From: Kiritimatiellales bacterium
GTDB lineage: Bacteria > Verrucomicrobiota > Kiritimatiellia > Kiritimatiellales > Pontiellaceae
Direction of reading: 5' to 3'
Assembly (NCBI GenBank): GCA_030588285.1
Contig: JAUUYK010000097.1
Location: 1 to 5,201, forward strand
Length of the DNA: 5,201 bases
Positions 1-5,201 of the stretch are shown one piece after another. The position numbers and the translations under genes were made by a program. How positions within the stretch are numbered: the stretch's first letter is position 1; each line of letters starts with the position of its first letter. The notes under the pieces are model-generated. The model was not told the DNA's origin. It did not search any database and saw only the letters and a program-made list of their open reading frames with translations.

Positions 1-240
1 CGGATCCCACGTCGACATCTGCTGGTTGATTTCTGCTAACGTCGTTTTAAAACGGGCGTGCAACTTCCGGAGTTTATTTTGTTTCACCTTTCCTGTAATT
101 TTAACGCTGTAACTCGTTCCCATTGTCGAGCCCCAATGCGCGGGGTTTTCGATGGTGCCGGCCCGCATGATTCCACCGATACCCAGCACGGCGATAAAAG
201 CCAATGCGATAAGCATTTGGATTATTTTTTTGCGCGGCAT
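1..240 (-). CDS. apbE: FAD:protein FMN transferase, ApbE family (N-terminal 80 residues, runs off window)
   Basis: ApbE enzymes transfer FMN from FAD to a threonine of exported or periplasmic flavoproteins such as Rnf/Nqr subunits, using Mg2+. Translating the minus strand from the ATG at 240 gives a basic start (MPRKK), a hydrophobic stretch at about residues 6-24, and then two family signatures: GSTMGTSYSVK at residues 37-47 and INQQMSTWDP at residues 71-80. The latter is the usual N-terminal ApbE 'IN..MS.(W/Y)DP' motif. The catalytic C-terminal part lies outside the window. No lipobox cysteine follows the hydrophobic segment, so this copy looks like a signal-anchored or cleaved protein and not the common lipoprotein form. 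The ATG shares one base with the ridA stop (TAATG). There is no convincing Shine-Dalgarno sequence, so translation probably depends on reinitiation from ridA. The family call is firm; whether the gene is intact cannot be seen. Confidence 0.88.
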   Translation of the reverse strand, partial: MPRKKIIQMLIALAFIAVLGIGGIMRAGTIENPAHWGSTMGTSYSVKITGKVKQNKLRKLHARFKTTLAEINQQMSTWDP

Positions 241-620
241 TAAACTTTAGCTACCGCTTCAATTTCAACAAGCGCTCCCTGCGGAAGGGCGGCAACTTGT
301 ACCGTCGAACGAGCGGGCGCATTTTCTTCGTCAAAATATTCCGCATAGATTTTATTCAGCACGGGGAAGTCCGACATATCGGCCAGAAAAACAGTGGTCT
401 TAATCACACCATCCAGTGAACTTCCTGCGGTTTCAACCACGGCTTTTAGATTTTCTAAAACCTGAGTCGACTGTTCGCGAATTCCGCCAGGCACAAAAAC
501 GCCGGTTATTGGATCAATCGGAAGCTGCCCCGAGGTGTAGAGTAGGGGGCCGAATTTTACCGCTTGATTGTATGGGCCGATTGGGGCAGGGGCCTGGTCG
601 GTATTTATAATATATTTCAT
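240..620 (-). CDS. ridA: RidA family enamine/imine deaminase (YjgF/YER057c/UK114)
   Basis: RidA is a small cytosolic trimeric enzyme that hydrolyses reactive enamine/imine intermediates released by PLP-dependent dehydratases, protecting PLP enzymes from damage. The 126-residue product is full length for the family (E. coli RidA has 128). Visible family signatures are APAPIGPYNQAV at residues 10-21 with Tyr17, YTSGQLPIDP at 28-37, VKTTVF-like IKTTVFLADM at 73-82, and the terminal block APARSTVQVAALPQG at 101-115. Arg104 and Glu119 align with the substrate-binding Arg105 and Glu120 of E. coli RidA, which favours an active deaminase over an inactive Rid paralogue. The ATG overlaps the stop of the upstream secreted-protein gene by four bases (ATGA), and an AAGGAA ribosome binding site lies 8 bases ahead at 634-629. 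Its stop overlaps the apbE start. Its position in this operon does not indicate a specific partner pathway. Confidence 0.96.
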   Translation of the reverse strand: MKYIINTDQAPAPIGPYNQAVKFGPLLYTSGQLPIDPITGVFVPGGIREQSTQVLENLKAVVETAGSSLDGVIKTTVFLADMSDFPVLNKIYAEYFDEENAPARSTVQVAALPQGALVEIEAVAKV

Positions 621-1819
621 AGGGTTTCTTCCTTTTTAAGAGCGGGTTTTTTCAACGCGTCTTCGGTAATCGATTGTAAAAGCATAGCTAGACACGACTG
701 CGCCGGTTTTTCAAGTTCTTCGGAGTTCAGGATTCCAACGCAATACTGAAAAATGAGCGGTGATTTTTTGCAGTTGCTACGGAGCGACCAAAGCGCCGAT
801 TGAAAGGTGGCCTCGAGCATGCCGGCGCGATAAACCTCTAGCTCCTTAGTATCAAGTTCGCCCGATTTTATTTTTTCGAGCGTCTCAACGTGCTCCGAAA
901 GGTTTAACGATGTTACTAGCTGCCGAATCGGTTTAATTGTTCCCGTTGCAAAATATTCCGCCCACAACATATCGAGCTGTTTTCCCGTGGTAATTTCATC
1001 GTAAGGATCAGGGATTCGCCCGGACTCCATTACCCGTTGAATGGTTTTTAATTCACCGGATAATCGGGGCAACCGATCGGTCTTATTCATCAGGGCCAAT
1101 ACGAGAATTGTATCTCGTTGATGCTTTAATGAACTATTCTGAAATTTATTCAGCAGATGCGGAATAAGATAGTCGTTGTTTTCAAAGATCGTTTTGAAAA
1201 ACCAGATTGCCGACCAGATCGGCTCGTTTCCCTCTGTAAAAAAGGAGCGCTTTGTTTGCAGAAATGCAGCAAGGGCTCGCGATGGATCTGGAGCCGATGC
1301 ATAGGAAACAAATAAAGCATCTCGATCGGCCTCCGTCATTTCCTCAACAACAAATGCGCGGTGTTCAATCACGGCAGTCTGCCGATTTGTGGCCCCAAAA
1401 ACATGATCATAGGCGGTAATATTGATCGAATACTCCCCGTACGGATCTTCTGGATCAAAACAAAAATTTAGGACTCCATGACTCGGTAATAAATTTGGCG
1501 TCTCAATTTGTTCATCGATCCCAACGCACCTCGACAACGCTTCATCGATCGAACCATTGGGGCGCACCACCTCAAAATCGAACGTTACATGAGCATGATT
1601 ATTTGAATTAACACCGTAATTTTTAAAGAGGGGAATGATGCGGAAATATTCCCCCTTAGCCACATGAGTGATTGGGCTGAGTTGAGGTGTAAATTCTGAC
1701 GGCACGGCATACCACCAATCCAACGAAGCATCCTGTCGGGATAGCGCAATCATATAGTCTAGTGGCTCAGAAAAAGAACTTGCCGTTAGCATTAAAATAA
1801 AAAGCAGGGTTTTCTTCAT
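617..1819 (-). CDS. Secreted protein of unknown function, Ig-like N-terminal region plus helical C-terminal region
   Basis: I do not recognise a named family. The 400-residue product starts with a clear Sec signal peptide: MKKT, a hydrophobic core at about residues 4-15, and a plausible cleavage after SFS at residue 17. It should therefore be exported. Residues about 50-160 are rich in alternating hydrophobic/polar segments typical of a beta sandwich, including KGEYFRIIPLFKNYGV (55-70), HVTFDFEVVRPNGSID (77-92) and FDPEDPYGEYSINITAYD (121-138). Cys98 and Cys120 could form a disulphide there. Residues about 160-395 look mainly helical, with Cys350, Cys360 and Cys376, and end in a lysine/glutamate-rich tail. 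The Ig-like part resembles secreted proteins I associate with Verrucomicrobiota relatives, but that is an impression and not a match. The start is supported by AAGGAG at 1833-1828, 8 bases upstream. The gene overlaps mutY and ridA by four bases (ATGA) at its two ends, so it is a genuine, coupled member of the operon. Confidence 0.85.
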   Translation of the reverse strand: MKKTLLFILMLTASSFSEPLDYMIALSRQDASLDWWYAVPSEFTPQLSPITHVAKGEYFRIIPLFKNYGVNSNNHAHVTFDFEVVRPNGSIDEALSRCVGIDEQIETPNLLPSHGVLNFCFDPEDPYGEYSINITAYDHVFGATNRQTAVIEHRAFVVEEMTEADRDALFVSYASAPDPSRALAAFLQTKRSFFTEGNEPIWSAIWFFKTIFENNDYLIPHLLNKFQNSSLKHQRDTILVLALMNKTDRLPRLSGELKTIQRVMESGRIPDPYDEITTGKQLDMLWAEYFATGTIKPIRQLVTSLNLSEHVETLEKIKSGELDTKELEVYRAGMLEATFQSALWSLRSNCKKSPLIFQYCVGILNSEELEKPAQSCLAMLLQSITEDALKKPALKKEETL

Positions 1820-2886
1820 TTTTCCAGCTCCTTAATAATCATTAGATCCGCTTTGGAGTAGGGCACGTCCCTGAGTTTGGAAATAGCTAACCATTGAAAA
1901 TTTTGGCATTCAATAACGCGAGGGCGGCCGGATTTTATTTTGGCGAAGTAGGTGTGTAGCTCCATTGTAAAATGGCTGTAGGCATGTTTGACGGTAATTA
2001 AAAATTCTCCAATTTCCACATTAATACCGAGTTCCTCTTTGAGTTCGCGCACGATGCATTCTTGAATGGTTTCGTTGGCTTCCTGTTTTCCGCCGGGAAA
2101 TTCCCAGAGTCCGCCAAGCATGTCTTTTTCGCGACGTTGAGCGATCAGAACTTTGCCCTTTCCATTCACAACAACGGCGGCACCAACGATAAGGTGCGGC
2201 ACTTTTTTATTCGGGGTTTTAACCGGAAATTGGGTGGGGTGGCCGGATTTATGGCCCAGACAAACTTCGATCATCGGGCACTCGTCGCATTTTGGATTTT
2301 TGGGCAGGCAGACGGTTGCGCCGAGCTCCATCATGGCTTCGTTAAAGTGGCCTGCATTTCCTTTCACCAACAGATCGTCGGCGAGTTGCTGGAGTTCTTT
2401 TTTGGCGGTTGTCGAGCGGCTGTCCGTCGTATAAGCAAAAAGGCGGGCCAGCACACGAATCACATTGCCATCGAGCACGGCAAGATCGAGGTTGAAGGCG
2501 AGCGAACCAATCGCAGCGGTGGTGTAGCTTCCAATGCCGGGCAGGCTCTGAATCTCTTCCGGTGTTTGGGGGAAACGCCCGCCCCAATCTTTGGAAATAA
2601 TTTGCGCGGCTTTATGCAGGTTTCGAGCGCGGGAATAATAGCCAAGCCCTTCCCACTGTTTGAGGACCTCCTCTTGAGAAGCGGCAGCCAACGATTTTAA
2701 CGAGGGAAAACGTTTCATGAATCGGTGAAAGTAGGGGGTGGCTTGGTCCACGCGCGTTTGCTGCAGCATGAGTTCTGAGATCCAAACTCGATAGGGTGTT
2801 CGATTACTGCGCCAGGGCATGCTGCGTTTATTGGCTGAAAACCACGGGAGGAGTCTGTTTTTTACGGCTTGTTTAACTGATTTCAC
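1816..2886 (-). CDS. mutY: Adenine DNA glycosylase MutY with C-terminal Nudix-type domain
   Basis: MutY removes adenine mispaired with 8-oxoguanine, preventing G:C to T:A transversions. The 356-residue protein has the full architecture. The glycosylase core carries MPWR near residues 23-26 and SELMLQQTRVDQ (37-48) with catalytic Glu38. The helix-hairpin-helix LPGIGSYTTAAI (115-126) has Tyr121 at the position of the catalytic-pocket tyrosine of Geobacillus MutY. LDGNVIRV (138-145) carries Asp139. The [4Fe-4S] cluster cysteines 193, 200, 203 and 209 have canonical 6/2/5 spacing. The C-terminal domain (about 230-356) has KHAYSH (300-305), equivalent to the 8-oxoG-sensing FSH loop. It also has a complete Nudix consensus at 266-288, which many MutY proteins lack. 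The start is GTG at 2886: an in-frame TGA lies at 2901-2899 and the next methionine is residue 23, too far into the fold. The ribosome binding site is weak (GAG about 11 bases upstream), so coupling to the gene ending 33 bases upstream is likely. The stop overlaps the next start (ATGA). Confidence 0.97.
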   Translation of the reverse strand: MKSVKQAVKNRLLPWFSANKRSMPWRSNRTPYRVWISELMLQQTRVDQATPYFHRFMKRFPSLKSLAAASQEEVLKQWEGLGYYSRARNLHKAAQIISKDWGGRFPQTPEEIQSLPGIGSYTTAAIGSLAFNLDLAVLDGNVIRVLARLFAYTTDSRSTTAKKELQQLADDLLVKGNAGHFNEAMMELGATVCLPKNPKCDECPMIEVCLGHKSGHPTQFPVKTPNKKVPHLIVGAAVVVNGKGKVLIAQRREKDMLGGLWEFPGGKQEANETIQECIVRELKEELGINVEIGEFLITVKHAYSHFTMELHTYFAKIKSGRPRVIECQNFQWLAISKLRDVPYSKADLMIIKELEK

Positions 2887-2919
2887 AACGAATTGTTCTC
2901 ATTAAAGTGGAGTATTTTT

Positions 2920-4176
2920 TTAGGCCTGTTCCAGCGGCAAGAGCTGAACAATCTGAATGTTCCGATGCGTGGCCGATTGGATACGAAGCGTATAGCCCGC
3001 AACGTCAAGCGTTTCGCCGGGCTTGGGAATATATCCAAGTTCAGAAGAGATAAAGCCGCCGAGGGAATCATACTCATCGCTCTCCGGAAGTTTAGCGTCG
3101 AGTTCTTCATTCAGTTCATAAATGGGCATGCGAGCCTTAACCAGAATGGAGCCATCTGGCCGACGTTGCAACCCGTTCTCTTTAAGGTCGTATTCATCTT
3201 CAATTTCACCAACCAACTCTTCAATAACATCCTCCATCGTCACGAGGCCTTCGGTGCCTCCATATTCATCCACCACTAAAACCATCTGCAAGCGCGAGCG
3301 TTTCATGAGTTGGAGCAAATCATTAAGCGGCATAGTTTCGGGAATGTATTCGATCTTTTTCGCCAGCGCACCGATAGAACTTTCTCCTTCATTTTCAGAG
3401 AGTAGTTTGAGTAAATCTTTAACGTGTATCATACCGATAATATCGTCGATATTTTCGTGATAGACTGGAAACCTGGAATGGCGAGATTCTTTAATCTGCT
3501 CTATGCATTCGCTGACCGTGAGAGAATCTTTAATGCCACTAATCGCAATCCGTGGCGTCATAATTTCCCGTGCCACGGTTTCGCCAAACTCAAAAACGCT
3601 ACGAATAATTTCCCGTTCCTCTTCCTCAAGTTCTTCCGTGTCGGTTTCTTCGATTAAACTTTTAATTTCATCTTCCGTGGAAGGGCGATCTTCATCATCT
3701 GAGGTCAACATGGCCTGGCTTAACAACCGGTCCTCAATAAACTGGAGCGGCCATACGAACACATACATGCCCAGCGTGAAGGTTCCAATCACAGGAAGAG
3801 CGGCCAGTGAAACCCGGTCGGCATAACTTTCCGACAGCACATAAGGAATGACGCGCGCAACAAGCATGTAGATCAACGAAAGAAAAAATAGCCCCAGAGC
3901 CATAAACCAGGTTTGGCAATCGTGCAGCGCCAGATAAAACAGGACAAAAGTTCCGATCGCCGTAAGCGTCAGTAAGAGCCGCGCGGTTTTGCAAAGTAGG
4001 TTCCAGCGATACTGCCAAAACTCCAGCAACTTAACCTTCCGCCCATCGCGATCCATCAACCGAGGAACACCGGCATCACCGGTAAAACGGAGCGAGGTGA
4101 AAACAGAAGCAAACAAGCAATTCAATGCGAGAGTAAATAAGCTGTAGGTGAAATATTCAATATGTATTGGGCTCAT
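2920..4176 (-). CDS. CorC/HlyC/TlyC-type membrane protein with CNNM-like (DUF21), paired CBS and CorC_HlyC domains
   Basis: This family comprises integral membrane proteins implicated in Mg2+ or other cation export, historically mislabelled hemolysins. The product has 418 residues from ATG 4176. Hydrophobic segments at about 9-29, 62-84, 90-112 and 124-146 form the membrane domain. An acidic linker follows (about 158-188), and then the hallmark EREIIRSVFEFGETVAREI (187-205) with MTPR (206-209). The two CBS repeats span about 205-325; the second contains VVDEYGGTEGLVTMEDVIEE (301-320), diagnostic for the group. A C-terminal CorC_HlyC domain (about 335-412) includes DEYDSLGGFI (367-376) and GYIPKPGE (381-388). 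The membrane domain is weakly conserved: the usual small-residue/Glu motif of DUF21 (as in SxxETA) is not evident in helix 1. A TTG at 4179 is an alternative start, but AGGA at 4184-4181 is 4 bases from the ATG and only 1 from the TTG, so ATG is preferred. It is the first gene of the operon. The substrate cannot be deduced. Confidence 0.93.
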   Translation of the reverse strand: MSPIHIEYFTYSLFTLALNCLFASVFTSLRFTGDAGVPRLMDRDGRKVKLLEFWQYRWNLLCKTARLLLTLTAIGTFVLFYLALHDCQTWFMALGLFFLSLIYMLVARVIPYVLSESYADRVSLAALPVIGTFTLGMYVFVWPLQFIEDRLLSQAMLTSDDEDRPSTEDEIKSLIEETDTEELEEEEREIIRSVFEFGETVAREIMTPRIAISGIKDSLTVSECIEQIKESRHSRFPVYHENIDDIIGMIHVKDLLKLLSENEGESSIGALAKKIEYIPETMPLNDLLQLMKRSRLQMVLVVDEYGGTEGLVTMEDVIEELVGEIEDEYDLKENGLQRRPDGSILVKARMPIYELNEELDAKLPESDEYDSLGGFISSELGYIPKPGETLDVAGYTLRIQSATHRNIQIVQLLPLEQA

Positions 4177-4180
4177 CAAA

Positions 4181-4184
4181 TCCT
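4181..4184 (-). promoter_or_regulatory. Ribosome binding site deciding the start of the CorC-type gene
   Basis: AGGA on the minus strand lies 4 bases before ATG 4176 and 1 base before the in-frame TTG 4179. This spacing excludes TTG as a practical start and supports ATG, although 4 bases is itself at the short end. Confidence 0.6.
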
Positions 4185-4186
4185 AG

Positions 4187-4217
4187 GGTTAAAATGGCGA
4201 TTTAAAGATTTTTAACC
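4187..4217 (-). promoter_or_regulatory. 8-bp inverted repeat in the leader, next to the ribosome binding site of the CorC-type gene
   Basis: GGTTAAAA at 4187-4194 and TTTTAACC at 4210-4217 are perfect inverted copies separated by 15 bases. In the minus-strand transcript they would form an AU-rich 8-bp stem ending only a few bases before the AGGA (4184-4181) of the first gene. A GGAGG-like tract at 4220-4216 partly overlaps the outer arm. The element could be a leader hairpin or a repressor half-site pair. There is no long uridine run after it, so it does not look like an intrinsic terminator. The symmetry is seen directly; the function is inference. Confidence 0.35.
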
Positions 4218-4309
4218 TCCAACCGTGAATACACTAAAGCGAATGGGTTCCAGCTTTGCCAGACAAACCTAAATTCAATTAAACGATATTATTTGAACTT
4301 AACTCAAAA

Positions 4310-4336
4310 ATTATACCGCAACCATTTATTCATCAA
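4310..4336 (-). promoter_or_regulatory. Candidate sigma70-type promoter for the five-gene operon
   Basis: On the minus strand a perfect -10 hexamer TATAAT occupies 4315-4310. TTGATG at 4336-4331 gives a 4/6 match to the -35 consensus with a 15-base spacer, shorter than the 17-base optimum. Transcription would start near 4303, leaving a leader of about 125 bases before the ATG at 4176. No other convincing -10/-35 pair was seen between here and the first gene. The perfect -10 in an AT-rich region is suggestive but could arise by chance. Confidence 0.4.
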
Positions 4337-4961
4337 CTTCGCCTGAATCCAATTTTAAAAATCCCGCGTCTATCGTTCAAAATTTGCATCCTTCCGTTGA
4401 TGAAAAAAGGTCACATACGGATCATTTAGAGCGCACGATAAAGCGGCGAAAAAATAATAGCATGCTTGCTCGGGGAGGAGACGAGGGTTGCAAGGTTTGG
4501 ATTCGGCGGAAATAAAAAGGCTCAAAATCTCCCGCAAAAAATAACAAATTCCGAAAACCATCAGAGTGCCACTTTTCCGCCGTCCCAGATATAAGTGCCG
4601 TATTTAGAGGATTTTAACAACTCTATATAGACATAAGATATATTATGCGACGTAATGCTTGTTGATGAAAATGTTGATAAGTCGAAATAACTCGCGGGAG
4701 TTTTGTGCGGTCTAATTAGAACGGCCCAAAATATATGTGGACCAAGATGAGTAACCGATTTCTTATAAGAACTCGTCGCAGCGAATGGATTGATTACCCC
4801 CCATTGTCACCGACCAATTTTACAGCCGGTAAGAAACGGATCTATCATTGAAATCTGAACGGCAGCTCAGTTTCAAACCAACCATTGGATTCTCAGCGAG
4901 TTAATTATTTTAGGGGTTGCCAGGAGTCAATACCGTTCAATTATTACTGAACAACATATCT
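4337..4961. other. Gene-poor AT-rich region with no supported gene
   Basis: Both strands were read in all frames. The longest ATG-initiated frame is a 63-codon minus-strand frame at 4561-4370. It has no Shine-Dalgarno sequence, a cysteine- and phenylalanine-rich product unlike any family I recognise, and an end that runs close to the candidate promoter. A 38-codon plus-strand frame at 4735-4851 also lacks a ribosome binding site and resembles nothing known. A minus-strand stretch of roughly 80-95 codons (about 4572-4850) is open between stops but lacks a plausible start. No tRNA, rRNA, CRISPR array or clear intrinsic terminator was found. Small features are an AGCATGCT palindrome near 4460 and two TGTTGAT repeats at 4660-4680. 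Given the gene fragments to its right, this may be decayed coding sequence. Confidence 0.5.
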
Positions 4962-5075
4962 CTACACGCTTTGATACGTCTTAAAATTCCCGGCCTGCTC
5001 AAAGATTTATTTGTAGACCTCATCGCGGTCGACCGGCGGATAACCGTGTTCCGTGAGAAGAATAATCAGGGCAAC
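4962..5075 (-). pseudogene. Probable C-terminal remnant of a type I restriction enzyme HsdR subunit (DUF3387-like), with in-frame stop
   Basis: Read on the minus strand, this stretch gives a hydrophobic lead-in, then TEHGYPPVDRDEVYK, a TAA stop at 5009-5007, and, in the same frame, IFEQAGNFKTYQSV followed by TAG at 4964-4962. The pattern of YPP, then an E-V pair, then (I/V)xEQAxxxK near a C-terminus is what I recall for the end of DUF3387-type HsdR motor subunits, where the stretch reads close to KEIFEQAENFKK. The stop falls exactly where a glutamate would be expected; TAA is one base from GAA, so a single nonsense mutation explains it. The right boundary is approximate: similarity fades near 5070-5078, where the plus-strand transposase fragment begins. 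No other HsdR, HsdM or HsdS part is visible, so it is non-functional here. The assignment is from memory of the family and rests on about 40 residues. Confidence 0.42.
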
Positions 5076-5201
5076 TAATTGAGGGATTTTTAAAGGCAGG
5101 CATGAGCGAATCCAATATTGCCAAGGAACTAGAGAGGGATCGACGCACCATTAACCGTGAAGTTGAACGAGGACTCGTTGAACACCTCAATAGTGACCTG
5201 A
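5066..5201 (+). pseudogene. IS30-family transposase fragment, N-terminal helix-turn-helix (continues beyond window, 5' end probably missing)
   Basis: The plus-strand frame from 5066 reads SGQLIEGFLKAGMSESNIA, then KELERDRRTINREVERG and LVEHLNSDL to the edge. This matches the IS30-type N-terminal DNA-binding domain, whose usual form is an 'ER..I..(L)..G.S...IA..L.R..STI.RE(I/V).RG' run. That domain recognises the element's terminal repeats, ahead of a DDE catalytic domain which would lie outside the window. The frame is closed by TAA at 5063-5065, so the 10-20 residues that normally precede the LIEGFL segment are absent. The first in-frame ATG is 5102, with AAAGG 5 bases ahead, but starting there would cut off the first helix of the domain. 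It could therefore be a truncated insertion sequence or one with a frameshift. No terminal inverted repeat could be recognised upstream. Whether the catalytic domain survives is unknown. Confidence 0.68.

Noticed and set aside
58..243. 61-codon plus-strand frame over the apbE start
   Set aside because: Antisense to the conserved ApbE N-terminal motifs; it is a shadow frame.
2062..2700. 212-codon plus-strand open frame opposite mutY
   Set aside because: It lies wholly antisense to a strongly conserved mutY, has no family signature, and is explained by the codon composition of the real gene.
2883..3110. 75-codon minus-strand frame between the CorC-type gene and mutY
   Set aside because: It is mostly inside the CorC reading frame in another phase, with no recognisable domain. 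The GTG at 2886 in a different frame is the true mutY start.
2893..3826. Several overlapping plus-strand frames opposite the CorC-type gene
   Set aside because: They are antisense to conserved CBS/CorC motifs, show low-complexity serine runs mirroring the acidic linker, and have no ribosome binding sites.
4370..4561. 63-codon minus-strand frame upstream of the operon promoter
   Set aside because: No Shine-Dalgarno sequence, atypical composition and no family resemblance; kept only as a note in the gene-poor region.
4735..4851. 38-codon plus-strand frame starting ATGTGGACC
   Set aside because: Short, no ribosome binding site and no recognisable similarity.
4935..4952. GTTCA/TGAAC inverted repeat after the HsdR-like remnant
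   Set aside because: Only 5-bp arms with an 8-base loop and no uridine tract; too weak to call a terminator.
4181..4960. Search for tRNA genes or a CRISPR array in the gene-poor region
   Set aside because: No T-loop-like GTTCRA arm with matching acceptor stem and no regularly spaced direct repeats were found.

Overview
This window looks like chromosomal DNA of a Gram-negative-type bacterium with two parts. Positions 1-4180 are densely packed coding DNA, all read from the minus strand. Positions 4181-5201 are AT-rich, gene-poor and hold only fragments of genes. The lineage cannot be fixed from this sequence. The secreted orphan protein, whose Ig-like region recalls proteins of the Verrucomicrobiota/Kiritimatiellota group, hints at the PVC superphylum, but this is a weak inference.

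The minus-strand cluster, in order of transcription, is: a CorC/HlyC-type CBS-domain membrane protein (4176 to 2920), a MutY adenine DNA glycosylase with a C-terminal Nudix domain (2886 to 1816), a 400-residue secreted protein of unknown function (1819 to 617), a RidA-family enamine/imine deaminase (620 to 240), and the first 80 residues of an ApbE-type FAD:protein FMN transferase that runs off the left edge (240 to 1). Only 33 bases separate the first two genes. The remaining junctions are stop/start overlaps (ATGA, ATGA, TAATG), so the cluster is almost certainly one operon with translational coupling. A candidate promoter with a perfect TATAAT lies about 130-160 bases upstream of the first gene. 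An 8-bp inverted repeat sits directly in front of its ribosome binding site. The genes do not form one obvious pathway: they cover envelope/ion homeostasis, oxidative DNA damage repair, metabolite damage control and flavinylation of exported proteins.

The right-hand kilobase is probably a remnant zone. No intact gene is supported from 4181 to about 4960. At 4962-5075 the minus strand reads like the extreme C-terminus of a type I restriction HsdR subunit, interrupted by an in-frame stop where a glutamate codon is expected. It abuts a plus-strand fragment, from about 5066 to the window edge, that encodes the helix-turn-helix region of an IS30-family transposase. This suggests a decayed restriction-modification locus joined to insertion sequence DNA. 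No complete novel system is visible. The best leads are the coupled orphan secreted protein, the intact Nudix box in MutY and the HsdR/IS30 junction.
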